The notes: a model not told the origin generated them from the letters alone. A stretch of DNA of 64,000 nucleotides from Marinomonas rhodophyticola (GCF_026113935.1 NZ_JAPEUL010000009.1:911172-975171); one strand, 5' to 3'; counted from the stretch's first letter, positions 9,499-19,362 are shown. Made by a program: numbers and translations.

Positions 9499-9540
9499 GT
9501 AACAATCTCGATTCCCTGAACTGATAAGTAACAACCGCTT

Positions 9541-9574
9541 TAGGCGAACCAATTAATCGGTTCGCCTTTTTTTA
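9541..9574 (+). terminator. Rho-independent terminator after HPF-like gene
   Basis: Perfect 9-bp stem AGGCGAACC / GGTTCGCCT with loop AATTAATC and a T8 tail. Confidence 0.85.
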
Positions 9575-9742
9575 TTCTCCAGAGCAGGGCATTCCATTAG
9601 GCTCACAGCATGACTAAGGAGACATACCGACAAAAAACGCTGTTTTTAACGAAAGTCCAATGAGCTTTTGTCCTTATGTGGCAAAATAACAGGTAGTTGA
9701 TAAGAATGTATTCCCTACCAATCGCATGACCGGAGGCCTCTA

Positions 9743-10680
9743 ATGTGGGTATTTAACTGTACGAAAGCCGCGATGGAGTGTTTTACTACCACGGTAAAAG
9801 GCGAAAAGCGCACCTGTGTCGCAACGCCACCGCACAAGACCATTGCTGAATCCATCGAACAGGCCAGAGATGGTGTGGTGTTTCCTGATCGGTTAGGGCT
9901 AACCAAGGCATACGACACAGAGTGGCATTGGTTAGTACACTGTATATCGGTGAAACGGCAAAAATACTTGCTGGTGATGGACTACAACACACGTTATTGC
10001 ATGACTATGTTAGCGCCCAAAAAGGGGACGTAGCCAGTTTTTTAAACGATTTTGAAGGGCATTTGTACCTGAATATTATGGGCATTACCGCCCCCCATAA
10101 TATGAACGTAGAAGAGATTGCTGAATCCTTAGAAGCGTGCCATCAAAGAGGTAACAATGCGCTATTTTATCAACGCAACGATCGCAGCGCGCAAGCTCAT
10201 ATGAATGATGTGTCCTGGTATTTGCAGCGTCATTGTTACGAAGACTTCATGCTCGAAGAGGAAGAGGACTTACTTGACTTCAACCTTTATACCGGTGAAA
10301 TACCCCGTCATGCGAAAGGCCAAAAAGGTCACTTCTATCCTGTTCAAGCTTTTTTACTGCAATGGCTCAATGCCTATTCTTCTGATCCAGAAAAAACCAT
10401 CACACCGAACTTGTTGGAAGTGAAAAATTACGTTCAACACTTCTCATTAGGCAATATGGTAGAAGACTTGGATGACAACGCCGCCGACGCCGCCCTTGCT
10501 GAATTACTCAAGTCCTTGCCAGTTGGTGTTGCTCATCTGGGGGAAGGCGAACGGAATCAAAAGAATGCCAAGCCTACAAACACCAACTCTAAAAACGCCA
10601 AATCCAGCTCTGAGAAGATCAAAGACGTTAAACACAAAGACAATGTCATCGACTTCTCTGTGTATCAGAAGAAGCATTAA
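9743..10680 (+). pseudogene. Conserved hypothetical protein (possibly DUF6933-like N-terminus), frameshifted
   Basis: The first frame begins MWVFNCTKAAMECF and reads to ...DYNTRYCMTMLAPKKG; the second continues DVASFLNDFEGHLYLNIMG and ends NVIDFSVYQKKH. The join is at the AAAAAGGGG run near 10024, where one missing G restores a single protein of about 313 aa. The N-terminal WHW...K.LLVMDYNTRYCMTM part resembles the DUF6933 group of phage/bacterial hypotheticals, a weak recollection. The C-terminal 60 residues are Lys/Asn/Ser-rich and probably disordered. Function unknown. The XRE fragment follows closely. Confidence 0.55.
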
Positions 10681-10716
10681 ATCGGCTAATGTGTTTGTTA
10701 TATAGCAACTTTTTAT

Positions 10717-11012
10717 ATGTCAGTAGCGGTTTTGGATGGCAGAATGGCCGATCGAGAAGAAATCGGCGAGAAAATTTGTGCCGCACGCAAAGCGATGAAG
10801 AAAACGCAAAAGCAGATCGCAGGGCAGGCAGGTATTCATAAATCGACCTTGTCATTGATCGAAAATGGCCACTTCACCAGGTCGTTAGATATTCAGTAAC
10901 GTTACCCAGATGCGGTCGGTTTAACTCTAGGTTTAACACTATATGTGGCGCCTAAAAACATCGATTACCCCAATGGGATGAGATAGAAACCCTATTTGCG
11001 GAGGATGATTGA
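10717..11012 (+). pseudogene. XRE-family helix-turn-helix regulator, multiply frameshifted
   Basis: Residues from REEIGEKICAARKAMKKTQKQ through AGIHKSTLSLIENG are a clear XRE/HipB-type helix-turn-helix. The frame then stops at about 10899 with LDIQ. In other frames the DNA continues as RYxDAVGLTLGLTL.VAPKNIDYP and PQWDEIETLFAEDD to a TGA at 11010, which would complete a roughly 95-residue protein. At least two indels are needed. It may pair with the preceding hypothetical protein, but no HipA or RelE toxin is visible. Confidence 0.55.
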
Positions 11013-11043
11013 TGTCTGCTGAAACGTCTTTTTATTCTGCTTT

Positions 11044-12078
11044 TTATGTTGTTAGCTTCGAACCACAAGAGTCTCTCACAATCAACTGAGATTCAATTCT
11101 ATGATGCTTTGCCGATGTGCTACCGTTTAACTGCTCTATCAACATGGCCACCGATTTCTGACCATGTTCTTCTGGGAAGGTTTTTATGGTGGTGAGAGCA
11201 ACCGGGGCGAAGTTGGCCAATGGAATGTCATCATAGCCAACAATGGCGATGTCTTCTGGGACTCTTAAGCCATTATCGAATAAAGCCTTCATGACACCAA
11301 ATGCAACGGTGTCATTACCAACAAAAATCGCGCTGAAGGGGATGTTTTTTTGCAGTAAACGCAAGCAGGCTTGGTATCCACTGTCGGCACTTAAGTTGGC
11401 AAATTCTTTGACAGCGTATTGTTCCAGACCGGCTTCTTCTAGAGCACTTAACCAACCTCTTTCTCGAGAATGCACACTGGCAAAAGCAGAGGATGCGAAG
11501 CCAATATGAGCAATTTTTTTATGACCGAGTTGGATAAGATGGTTAACGGCTAGTTTTGCATTGACAAAGTTATTACTGCCGGTTGTACTGAATTCGTATC
11601 CCGTTGCAATGCTACGTGATGGGCTGCCAAAGGCAACAAGAGGCATGAATAAACGATTGATCTCAGAGAGCTCTCTATAATCGCCTTCTCTAGGGTTCAC
11701 GACAATCAAGCCATCCACTCGACCACTTTTTGCCAATCTTCGATAGTTTTGTGACGCTTCGCCATCGGTAGATTCGATTAATAATTTCATGTTTTGCGCG
11801 CGAGATTCTTCCGCTACAGAAGCGACAACACGAGCCAAGAAGGCATCCACATAAAGATGTTGAATATCGGGTAGCACGAGTCCTATGGTGGCTGACGAGC
11901 CAGAAGCAAGAGATTGGGCTGCCGCATTAGGTTCATAACCCAGTTCTGCTGCCGCATTGAGTACTTTGGTGCGAGTTGCTTCGCTGATGCCAGACTTTTT
12001 AACATTGTTCAATACAAAGGATACGGTGGTTCGAGAGACGCCGGCAAGTCTAGCCACCTCGATACTGGTTGGTTTCAT
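11044..12078 (-). CDS. LacI-family transcriptional regulator of the alpha-galactoside operon
   Basis: 344 residues. The N-terminal LacI helix-turn-helix and hinge (SIEVARLAGVSRTTVSFVLNN, then GYEPNAAAQSLASG) is followed by a periplasmic-binding-protein effector domain (TIGLVLPDIQHLYVDAFLARV, GLIVVNPREG, AIFVGNDTVAFGVMKAL, IVGYDDIPLANF). It is the last gene of a minus-strand operon with GH4, binding protein, permeases and ATPase. The two perfect palindromes at 16735 and 16800 have the central CG and length expected of LacI-family operators, so it most likely represses this operon until sugar binds. Confidence 0.88.
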   Translation of the reverse strand: MKPTSIEVARLAGVSRTTVSFVLNNVKKSGISEATRTKVLNAAAELGYEPNAAAQSLASGSSATIGLVLPDIQHLYVDAFLARVVASVAEESRAQNMKLLIESTDGEASQNYRRLAKSGRVDGLIVVNPREGDYRELSEINRLFMPLVAFGSPSRSIATGYEFSTTGSNNFVNAKLAVNHLIQLGHKKIAHIGFASSAFASVHSRERGWLSALEEAGLEQYAVKEFANLSADSGYQACLRLLQKNIPFSAIFVGNDTVAFGVMKALFDNGLRVPEDIAIVGYDDIPLANFAPVALTTIKTFPEEHGQKSVAMLIEQLNGSTSAKHHRIESQLIVRDSCGSKLTT

Positions 12079-12152
12079 ATCGGTATCCTAAATAAGCGCC
12101 ACTCGATGCTTATTATTTTTGAGTAAAGAGTAGCGCAAAAGTTACAGTTAGG

Positions 12153-13562
12153 TTAATGGTAAAAGTAGTCGGGTAGGTAGTCCCGATGTGCTTCCATTAA
12201 TTCATCCACCATAGCACGTATTTGTTTTATATCGAGCACGGAACTGGTGTGAGGATCTAACATGGCAGCATGATAAATATGATCTCTATTCTGCTCTAAA
12301 ACGGCGTTTACCACCATTTCTTGTACACCCACATTGGTTCGCATTAGGGCGGCAAGTTGAACAGGTAAATGGCCAACACGCGTTGGAGTCACGCCATTAT
12401 GATCGACTAAGCAAGCGAGTTCAACGGCACAACCCTCAGGTAGGTTCTCAATGAGTTTATCATTGATAACGTTGCCGTAAATTACGCTTGGCTCTCCCGT
12501 CACCATGGAATTGATAATGGTACTACCGTATTCAACGGAGCGTTTGATTTCTGATAGGCCAGAAAGCATGTGCGCTGCATTATCAATTTCTCGTGACATC
12601 ACCTTGATATTTTTTGCTTTCAGCTGATCTTTCAGCATCGCTGTGGATTGTGATCCTGGGTGACGTAATTCTTCTTCGATAAAAGGCCACGCTACCTCAT
12701 AGACTTGGCATCGGCCTGGGTATTCGTCGAGTGGAATATGGAAGTCAGTAAGCAAATCTTCACGTCCAGGTTTAATAAACCATGGCACATATTCGGCAAA
12801 GTGTTCACTGGATTCTGTGGGGAAATAGCCGAATTGTTGCATTACCTCATAGCGAACACGGTTCCAATCTGGCATTGTATTTTGCTTGGCCAGCTCTTTT
12901 AATTTGGGGTATAGATCTTCACCCTTGTGCTCTAATTTTGTATAGAACGCCATATGGTTAATGCCAGCACACTGAAACGCTATGTCATTCACTGGAATGC
13001 CAAGATCTTGAGACAGTTCATATGCTGTGTGCTGTACGCTGTGACATAAGCCAACGGTTTTGACTTTGTCGCTTGCTTTGTTTAAAGCCCAAGTAATCAT
13101 TGCCATTGGGTTTACATAGTTGAGATGGATGACCTTATCACTACTGACTTCTTCCATATCTTTTATCATCTCTAACATGACTGGGATCGTGCGCAGTCCT
13201 CGCATGATGCCTCCGATGCCTAGTGTATCGCCAATCGTCTGTTCAAGACCGTATTTTTTGGGGATATCAAAGTCGCGCACTGTCGCTGGTTTGTAGCCAC
13301 CCACTTGAATGGTGCTAAGGACAAAATCGGCGTCTTTTAAGGCAATGCGACGATTTTTTTCGGTACTAACGTCGGGTTTAATATCAAGCATATCAGCCAA
13401 TCTATGTGCTACGGCTAAAGAGAGATCCAAGCGATGCTCGTCAATGTCATGCAACACAATTTTGGCATGTTTAAGGGCTGGCAAAGACCAGATGTCGCCC
13501 AATAGGTTTCGAGTAAAAACGGTACTACCCGCTCCAATAAGTACAATTTTAGGAGAAAGCAT
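12153..13562 (-). CDS. melA: GH4 alpha-galactosidase (MelA-like)
   Basis: 469 residues of glycoside hydrolase family 4. It has the NAD-binding start PKIVLIGAGSTVFTRNLLGD, the metal/sugar motif GLCHSVQ, NYVNPMAM, CAGINHMAFY, and SSEHFAEYVPWFIKPGRED. GH4 enzymes use NAD, a divalent metal and a redox elimination mechanism. The CHSV motif and the C-terminal EGCAVELACLVDHNGVTP match MelA-type alpha-galactosidases better than the CHG-type glucosidases. No signal peptide, so it acts in the cytoplasm on imported galactosides. The upstream ABC genes support this role. Confidence 0.85.
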   Translation of the reverse strand: MLSPKIVLIGAGSTVFTRNLLGDIWSLPALKHAKIVLHDIDEHRLDLSLAVAHRLADMLDIKPDVSTEKNRRIALKDADFVLSTIQVGGYKPATVRDFDIPKKYGLEQTIGDTLGIGGIMRGLRTIPVMLEMIKDMEEVSSDKVIHLNYVNPMAMITWALNKASDKVKTVGLCHSVQHTAYELSQDLGIPVNDIAFQCAGINHMAFYTKLEHKGEDLYPKLKELAKQNTMPDWNRVRYEVMQQFGYFPTESSEHFAEYVPWFIKPGREDLLTDFHIPLDEYPGRCQVYEVAWPFIEEELRHPGSQSTAMLKDQLKAKNIKVMSREIDNAAHMLSGLSEIKRSVEYGSTIINSMVTGEPSVIYGNVINDKLIENLPEGCAVELACLVDHNGVTPTRVGHLPVQLAALMRTNVGVQEMVVNAVLEQNRDHIYHAAMLDPHTSSVLDIKQIRAMVDELMEAHRDYLPDYFYH

Positions 13563-13623
13563 TATGTCTATCCTTTAGTCAGTGGCCATTCACGTAAAAA
13601 GAGTCTGGCCAGATTAATTGTTG

Positions 13624-14928
13624 TTATTTGCTGTAACGGAGAACTTTTTTGTTGGCATCTGAAAGGGCTTTTTGTGCACTTTCTTTGCCGAGTAAAATTG
13701 ATTGAATGGCGCTTTCCATCGTGCTATCGATACGTGCACCATTTTTCGCAATCGGAGGAAGATAGGTTTCAGATTGCGACATGGTCAGAAAGGCAGACGA
13801 GTCGATATTGCGTTGCATTTGGGCACCAACAGCTTTTTCCGCCATGCCTTTAATGGCAGGGAAGACCACACCTTTTGACGCAACGACGCTTTGGCATTCA
13901 GCGGATCCCAAATATTTCACCCATTGCCATGCTTCTTCTTTGTGCTGAGAGCCGCTCCAAATAGAATCGGCAAGGCCGTTAAACATGGTGGCGCGTTTAC
14001 CTGATGGGCCTTTAGGCAGAGGAACCCAGTGATACTTACTTTTCACATTGTTATCGAAGTAAGTAATCATCCATGAACCTTGAGGAATAATGGCGGCTTT
14101 GCCTGCGACAAACATAGAGTCTGAACCAAGAGACTGAGTGTTTTTAAAATCGGCAGAAAGGCCTTTTTTAGACAGTCCAGCAAGATAATCCAAGGTGTCA
14201 ACAAGGGATTTGTCATCGTAATAAAATTGGCTTCCCCAAGGTTTGTCTTGGAATTTAAAGCCATTTGAAACAGCAAAATAACTCCATTCTGTTTGTCCTA
14301 ACATGCCGCCAGCACCAGGGTTTTGGTAGCCATAAACCGCCACATTATTGGGGTCAAATTTATCTGAGGTTGCATTGTTGCCATTTTTATCCAGTGTCAG
14401 TTTGCGAACAATTTGTTCGAAACTGCCACCGTCTTGCGGGTTCCATGTCATCAAATTTAGCTCATCTAAGGTCACCCCCGCTTTTTCGGCCATGTCCATA
14501 TTGACGATCATGGCAATGGTGTCCCAGTCTTTGGGTAAGCCAAATTGTTTGCCGTCTTTGCCCCACACCTCGTAAAGGCCGTCTGTGTAGATACTGGGGT
14601 CCAGTTTGTCACGCTCGATATAGCTAGATAGGTCCACAAGTTGGTTGTTTTTCACAAACTCAGGGTACTTTGCCAAATGATCTGTGAACACATCGGGCGC
14701 AGTACCAGAAACAAAGCCAGTAGAGAGTGCCGTCCAATAATCATCCCAACCCGATTGGGTGATTTTGACACTGATGTTCGGATGCTTCGCGCTAAAATCC
14801 GTAGCGCACTGTTGGTAAGCTGGGAGCTGGTTAGAATCCCAAAGTACATATTTTATTTCCACCGCTTGGGCAGCACTTGCACTGACCGCTATGGCAAGAG
14901 AAGTGAATGCAAGACGTTGTATTTTCAT
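13624..14928 (-). CDS. Sugar ABC transporter substrate-binding protein
   Basis: 434 residues. The signal peptide (KIQRLAFTSLAIAVSASAAQA) is followed by an extracellular solute-binding family 1 fold: WDSNQLPAYQQCATDF, TDHLAKYPEFVKN, MFVAGKAAIIPQGSWMITYF, FNGLADSIWSGSQHKEEAWQW. It is periplasmic and would deliver an alpha-galactoside to the adjacent permeases. It lies 21 bp downstream of the second permease gene and 61 bp before the GH4 gene in the same operon. The precise ligand cannot be told from sequence. Confidence 0.88.
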   Translation of the reverse strand: MKIQRLAFTSLAIAVSASAAQAVEIKYVLWDSNQLPAYQQCATDFSAKHPNISVKITQSGWDDYWTALSTGFVSGTAPDVFTDHLAKYPEFVKNNQLVDLSSYIERDKLDPSIYTDGLYEVWGKDGKQFGLPKDWDTIAMIVNMDMAEKAGVTLDELNLMTWNPQDGGSFEQIVRKLTLDKNGNNATSDKFDPNNVAVYGYQNPGAGGMLGQTEWSYFAVSNGFKFQDKPWGSQFYYDDKSLVDTLDYLAGLSKKGLSADFKNTQSLGSDSMFVAGKAAIIPQGSWMITYFDNNVKSKYHWVPLPKGPSGKRATMFNGLADSIWSGSQHKEEAWQWVKYLGSAECQSVVASKGVVFPAIKGMAEKAVGAQMQRNIDSSAFLTMSQSETYLPPIAKNGARIDSTMESAIQSILLGKESAQKALSDANKKVLRYSK

Positions 14929-14949
14929 GGTATATCTCCTTTGTTATTT

Positions 14950-15838
14950 TTATTTACCGCCAGTAAACTGGACAGATTCGACGATACGACGACCAAAAAA
15001 GAACAACATGATGATGGTCGGAATAGTGGCAATGACGGTGGCTGCCATTAAACCGCCCCAATCAGGTTGACCTTGAGGGGTTTGGGATTTGAATGACTGC
15101 AGGGCAACGGGTAAGGTCTTCATGCTGTCATCGGTCGCAATGAGAAAAGGCCAGAGAAACTCATTCCACATATTAATGGTGGTTAAAGTGGCCACCGTCA
15201 TTAATGAAATTCCAACTGAGTGGCAGGGCAATTTTGAAAAAAATCATGAACGAGTTTGCGCCATCAAGTTGCGCGGCTTCTTCGATATCTTTGGGTAAAG
15301 AAATAAAGAACTGTCGTAAAAAGAATACGGCGAAACCGTGCATTAAGAAGAAGGGTGCCACCATACCAAGCATGGAATTCAGTAACCCTAAATCTCTCAT
15401 TAAGACGAAATTTGGGATCAAGGTAACCACACTGGGGATCATCATAGAGGCAACAAAAGCACCAAAGAGTAGCCTGCTGCCATAAAAGGGAATTCGGGCA
15501 AAAGCGTAAGCGGCCAACGCGCAATTAAAGGTTTGCACAATGACAATAATACCCGTAAAAATGACCGAGTTAATCATTGACGTTGTGATGTTTATATTCG
15601 CACCAGAACCGCCAGCGGCGATGGATTCCTCAGTACTCAATAGGCCAAAAATCTTTTTATAATTAGACGTCGTTGGATTGTCAGGCAAGAGCTGTGTCGA
15701 TGTTGTATACAGCTCTTCCGCTGGCACAAAGGATGTCTTTGCCACAAACAGTAATGGAAAGATGGTCACCACCAACATGGTGATTAAGATCAACCAAGCG
15801 ACGCAACGTGCAGGGGTAATTTTTTTAATTAAGATCAC
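14950..15838 (-). pseudogene. Sugar ABC transporter permease 2 (MalG-like), frameshifted
   Basis: A GTG start at 15838 overlaps the end of permease 1 by 14 bp. The first frame has the N-terminal helices and the permease loop EEAAQLDGANSFMIFFKIALP. The frame changes near 15215, and the remainder continues as VGISLMTVATLTTINMWNEF with the last helices IPTIIMLFFFGRRIVESVQF. Combined length of about 296 aa is normal for a MalG-type CUT1 permease. A single-base indel at the junction (LPLS / VGIS) accounts for the break. Without it the transporter would be complete. Confidence 0.82.
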
Positions 15839-16709
15839 TTTCGGAAGCCCTCATAATGTGCATTTGAAGAAGAGTGTAAGCCAGCATAATCATGCATAAG
15901 GTGACTGACATCGCAGAGGCATAGCCCATTTTGTAAAAGCTAAAAGCGTTTTGAACTATGTAGTAGACAATGACTCTGGTTGAGTCGAGAGGGCCTCCTG
16001 CCGTGGTAACCGCAATGGTATCGAAGATCTGGAATGATCCTGTGACACTGGTGACTAAGACAAATACCATCACAGGCCTTAACAGCGGCAAGGTGATTTT
16101 GCGGAACATTTGAAATTCCGTGACCCCTTCCAAAGATGCCGATTCATAGAGGTATTTCGGAATCGTCTGTAGGCCAGCTAAAAAGAGCATGGCGCACAAT
16201 CCCATATGACGCCAAATGTTAATGGCGGCGACCGATATAAGAGCTTGATCTGGATCACCAAGATAGGCTTGAGGTGCTAAACCAAAGAAAGAAATTAGAC
16301 TGTTCACAATCCCTAGAATCGGATCTAACATCCACAGCCAGACTAATGCCACTAAAACATTGGAGAGTAAATACGGCAGTAAGATAGCGGCTTTGACAAA
16401 AAGAGATTTGGTCAAACGATCCATGGCGACCGCTAAAAACAATCCCAGCATAATTTGCAAAGGAATATTGAGCAGCACGTAGTAAGCGGAGAGTTTTAAA
16501 CCATTCCAAAACTGATCGTCCTCGAGCATGTCGACATAGTTGTCGGTTCCAACATAATATGGCTCACTCAGTAAATTCCAGTCGGTTAGACTTATGCCTA
16601 CAGCCCGACCAGCAGGCCATGCATAAAAAAGCAAAAAGCCAATCAAAGCAGGAAAAATAAACAGGTACCCAAAAAGCGAATTTTTCATTTTGCGCGACAT
16701 AAATGGCAT
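15825..16709 (-). CDS. Sugar ABC transporter permease 1 (MalF-like)
   Basis: 294 residues with six predicted helices and the cytoplasmic EAA loop (YESASLEGVTEFQMFRKITLPLLRP) that docks onto the ATPase. It is the first gene downstream of the two-operator region, 25 bp after the nearer palindrome, and is translationally overlapped with permease 2. Length and sequence fit the CUT1 family that imports oligosaccharides. Confidence 0.88.
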   Translation of the reverse strand: MPFMSRKMKNSLFGYLFIFPALIGFLLFYAWPAGRAVGISLTDWNLLSEPYYVGTDNYVDMLEDDQFWNGLKLSAYYVLLNIPLQIMLGLFLAVAMDRLTKSLFVKAAILLPYLLSNVLVALVWLWMLDPILGIVNSLISFFGLAPQAYLGDPDQALISVAAINIWRHMGLCAMLFLAGLQTIPKYLYESASLEGVTEFQMFRKITLPLLRPVMVFVLVTSVTGSFQIFDTIAVTTAGGPLDSTRVIVYYIVQNAFSFYKMGYASAMSVTLCMIMLAYTLLQMHIMRASESDLN

Positions 16710-16734
16710 GGTGATTCCTTCTTATTTTTATTGA

Positions 16735-16815
16735 ACTAACGCGCGTTAGTTTTTTTGGTTAAAAAAATTTCGACCCATTAATTCTCTAATAAATACTAAA
16801 CTAACGCGCGTTAGT
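16735..16815 (-). promoter_or_regulatory. Twin LacI-type operators in the alpha-galactoside promoter
   Basis: Two identical 16-bp perfect palindromes, ACTAACGCGCGTTAGT, at 16735-16750 and 16800-16815, centres 65 bp apart. They flank an AT-rich stretch that should contain the promoter for permease 1 and the downstream genes. LacI-family operators typically have this length with a central CG. The cognate repressor is inferred to be the LacI-family gene at 11044-12078. Confidence 0.75.
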
Positions 16816-16836
16816 AAAGGGTTATTTTTTATACAG

Positions 16837-17940
16837 CTATCGATTTGGTAGAACGCGTTCAATCAATGCTTTGCCTGCATGGTCGAATAAGTAGCAGTCG
16901 CTCTGTTTGATTCCAACATTTAATACTTCACCGGATATGATTAGATTTTCACCAGACACTTCAACTATTACATGGTGGTTTTCAAAGTGACTATAAAGGT
17001 AACTGATGCCACCTAGATGTTCTGCTACGTCAACACTGATATCAAAATGAAAGCCGCTTTCTTGCAGCTCTAGATTTATATGTTCTGGACGAAATCCCAG
17101 TGTCACTTTGTCTCCTACAGCGAGTTGATCCGATTGGGATTTAAAGGGTATTTTTTGCCCATTAAAATCAATCACAACTTGGTTATCCGCTTCAATATTA
17201 CTAATAACTGCGGGTAAAAAGTTCATTTTGGGAGAGCCGATAAAGCCTGCAACGAATGTATTGTTGGGATTGTGATATAGCGCCATAGGGGAACCGATTT
17301 GTTCAATGTAGCCAGCTCGTAGGACAACGATTTTATCCGCCAAAGTCATGGCTTCCACCTGATCGTGAGTGACATAAATCATAGTAGATTTGAGTTTTTT
17401 ATGGAGTTGGGCTATCTGTATGCGCATGTCAACACGTAGCTCAGCGTCTAAGTTGGAAAGCGGCTCATCGAATAAAAAGACATCAGGTTCACGTACAATA
17501 GCTCGACCAATTGCCACACGCTGTCGTTGACCACCAGAGAGTTGTCTTGGTTTGCGATCAAGCAGCTCATCAAGTTGCAGAATGTGACTGGCTTTGGTGA
17601 TTCGTGTGTGAATGTTTTCTTTTGATTCGCCTCGCATTTCCATGCCAAAACTCATATTCTCTCTGACGCTCATATGTGGATAGAGGGCATAAGATTGAAA
17701 AACCATGGCGACGCCTCGATTAGCTGGCGCGATGTTATTCATGTTTTTATCGCCGATTTCAATAACGCCTTCTGTTATCTCCTCAAGGCCAGCAATTAAG
17801 CGTAGTAAGGTAGATTTACCGCAGCCAGAAGGGCCGACAAAAACCACAAACTCTCCGTCACACAGTTCAAGATTGACACTGTGTATCGTCTCTAGCTTAT
17901 CAAAACGCTTGGTCACGTTTTTTAGGGTTATATTTGCCAT
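16837..17940 (-). CDS. Sugar ABC transporter ATP-binding protein (MsmK/UgpC type)
   Basis: 367 residues. Walker A GPSGCGKST, Q-loop MVFQSYALYPHM, signature LSGGQRQRVAIGRA, Walker B VFLFDEPLSNLDAELR, H-loop VTHDQ, then a C-terminal TOBE/MalK regulatory domain (GFRPEHINLE). It energises the CUT1 transporter encoded downstream. It precedes permease 1 by 127 bp, and the twin operators lie in that gap, so it probably has its own promoter under the inverted repeat at 17967-17989. Confidence 0.9.
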   Translation of the reverse strand: MANITLKNVTKRFDKLETIHSVNLELCDGEFVVFVGPSGCGKSTLLRLIAGLEEITEGVIEIGDKNMNNIAPANRGVAMVFQSYALYPHMSVRENMSFGMEMRGESKENIHTRITKASHILQLDELLDRKPRQLSGGQRQRVAIGRAIVREPDVFLFDEPLSNLDAELRVDMRIQIAQLHKKLKSTMIYVTHDQVEAMTLADKIVVLRAGYIEQIGSPMALYHNPNNTFVAGFIGSPKMNFLPAVISNIEADNQVVIDFNGQKIPFKSQSDQLAVGDKVTLGFRPEHINLELQESGFHFDISVDVAEHLGGISYLYSHFENHHVIVEVSGENLIISGEVLNVGIKQSDCYLFDHAGKALIERVLPNR

Positions 17941-17966
17941 ATTTTGCTATTTCCTATCTTGTTTTT

Positions 17967-17989
17967 ATAATGGAACATGGTTCCATTAT
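17967..17989. promoter_or_regulatory. Inverted repeat upstream of the sugar ABC ATPase
   Basis: Two perfect 10-nt arms, ATAATGGAAC and GTTCCATTAT, separated by ATG, 27 bp before the ATPase start. The symmetry and position suggest a repressor or activator site. It differs in sequence from the twin operators at 16735/16800, so a second regulator may be involved. Confidence 0.5.
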
Positions 17990-18120
17990 TTTATCCAATT
18001 GTGAGTAAGTCAAGTATGGTTTTGTATTCCGTCGACTATTAATATTGAATAGATAGGTTAAATATGGCTTTATTCGCGAAGAAGTCATTGATCTCAATAA
18101 GATAAATAAATAACACAGCA

Positions 18121-19356
18121 CTAAGGCAAAATAGGCTTAGCTGCTCTGCTATGTTTGGGCAATCCTAATGAAATGAGCGCCGTTAGGCCGATAAATCCTG
18201 TGGAAAACCAAAGACAGGTTGCCAGTCCGTAGTCTTGGTAAAGCCATCCTGAGAGCACGGTGCCAATGAGTCGGCCCATGGCGTTTGCCATGTAGTAGAA
18301 ACCCACGTCGAGAGAAACGCCATCTTCCCCTGCATAACTGACAATCAAATAGCTATGCAAAGATGAGTTCACCGCAAAGATGGCACCAAAGGCGAGCAAT
18401 CCGGCAATAACCGCGAATTCCACCTGCCAGTTATAATCCAAAGCAAGCGCGATAAAAATGGGCGTTATCCCCAGTGCCAGTGCCCAGCCAAAGGCGTGTC
18501 GTCCATCGGGTGTTTTGCCGTCTGCTTTGCCGGTGAGTCTTGGTGCAAGACTTTGCACAATGCCGTAAGCAATGACCCACAGGGCTAGAAATCCCCCTAC
18601 ATACCAATGATCCCAACCAAAGGTACTGGCCAGAAACACCGGCAGCGCTACCACAAACCACACATCTCGCGCACCAAACAAAAACAGCCGCGCAGCGGAT
18701 AAATAGTTAACCGCTTTGCTTTTCGAGAAAATGTCAGTGAATTTAGGTTTGTTTTTCGCCTTGCCAAGGTCTTTTTTTAGGCTAATCAAACTGGCGATCC
18801 ACACCAACGTCAGCATAGCTGCCATGAGCAAAATAGCGCCTTGGAATCCTAATAGACTAAGCAGTGCGCCACCCAAAAAGAAGCCAACGCCTTTTAAGGC
18901 ATTTTTAGACCCAGTGAGAATGGCGACCCATTTGTACAGCTGTCCCTGAGCGTCATTGGGCACCAGCAATTTGATCGAGCTTTTGGCGCTCATTTTATTC
19001 AAATCTTTTGCAATGCCCGATAACGCTTGTGCCCCCATAACCCAAGGCACGGTGAGTAAACTGGACGGAACCAGCAACATGGCGAGGGCGATGATTTGCA
19101 TAAACAGCCCCACATTCATGGTGCGATTTAAGCCAAGCCGGGCGCCAAGCCAACCTCCGACAAGATTGGTAACAACCCCAAAGATTTCATAAAAGACAAA
19201 CAACATAGCAATGTCAAATGGGCTGTAACCTAGCCCATAGAAATACAACACCACCAACATGCGCAAGGCGCCATCGGTTAGGGTAAAAGCCCAGTAATTA
19301 CCTGTAACGACCAGGTATTGACGAATGTCTGGAGAAAGCTGCGCAAGGCTTAACAT
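18121..19356 (-). CDS. arsJ: Organoarsenical efflux MFS transporter ArsJ
   Basis: 411 residues, a 12-helix major facilitator protein with the ArsJ pattern: NYWAFTLTDGALRMLVVLYFY near the N-terminus, MSAKSSIKLLVPND, GSKNALKGVGFFLGG and GVSLDVGFYYMANAMGR. ArsJ exports 1-arseno-3-phosphoglycerate, made by a dedicated GAPDH from arsenate and glyceraldehyde-3-phosphate; the product breaks down outside the cell. The gene follows the GAPDH gene by 6 bp and arsR is upstream, the standard arrangement. Confidence 0.92.
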   Translation of the reverse strand: MLSLAQLSPDIRQYLVVTGNYWAFTLTDGALRMLVVLYFYGLGYSPFDIAMLFVFYEIFGVVTNLVGGWLGARLGLNRTMNVGLFMQIIALAMLLVPSSLLTVPWVMGAQALSGIAKDLNKMSAKSSIKLLVPNDAQGQLYKWVAILTGSKNALKGVGFFLGGALLSLLGFQGAILLMAAMLTLVWIASLISLKKDLGKAKNKPKFTDIFSKSKAVNYLSAARLFLFGARDVWFVVALPVFLASTFGWDHWYVGGFLALWVIAYGIVQSLAPRLTGKADGKTPDGRHAFGWALALGITPIFIALALDYNWQVEFAVIAGLLAFGAIFAVNSSLHSYLIVSYAGEDGVSLDVGFYYMANAMGRLIGTVLSGWLYQDYGLATCLWFSTGFIGLTALISLGLPKHSRAAKPILP

Positions 19357-19362
19357 GTTGGA

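Noticed and set aside
11012-11100. Short ATG frame after the XRE fragment as a HipA-like toxin
   Set aside because: Fewer than 30 codons, no HipA motif, and it runs into the lacI 3' end.
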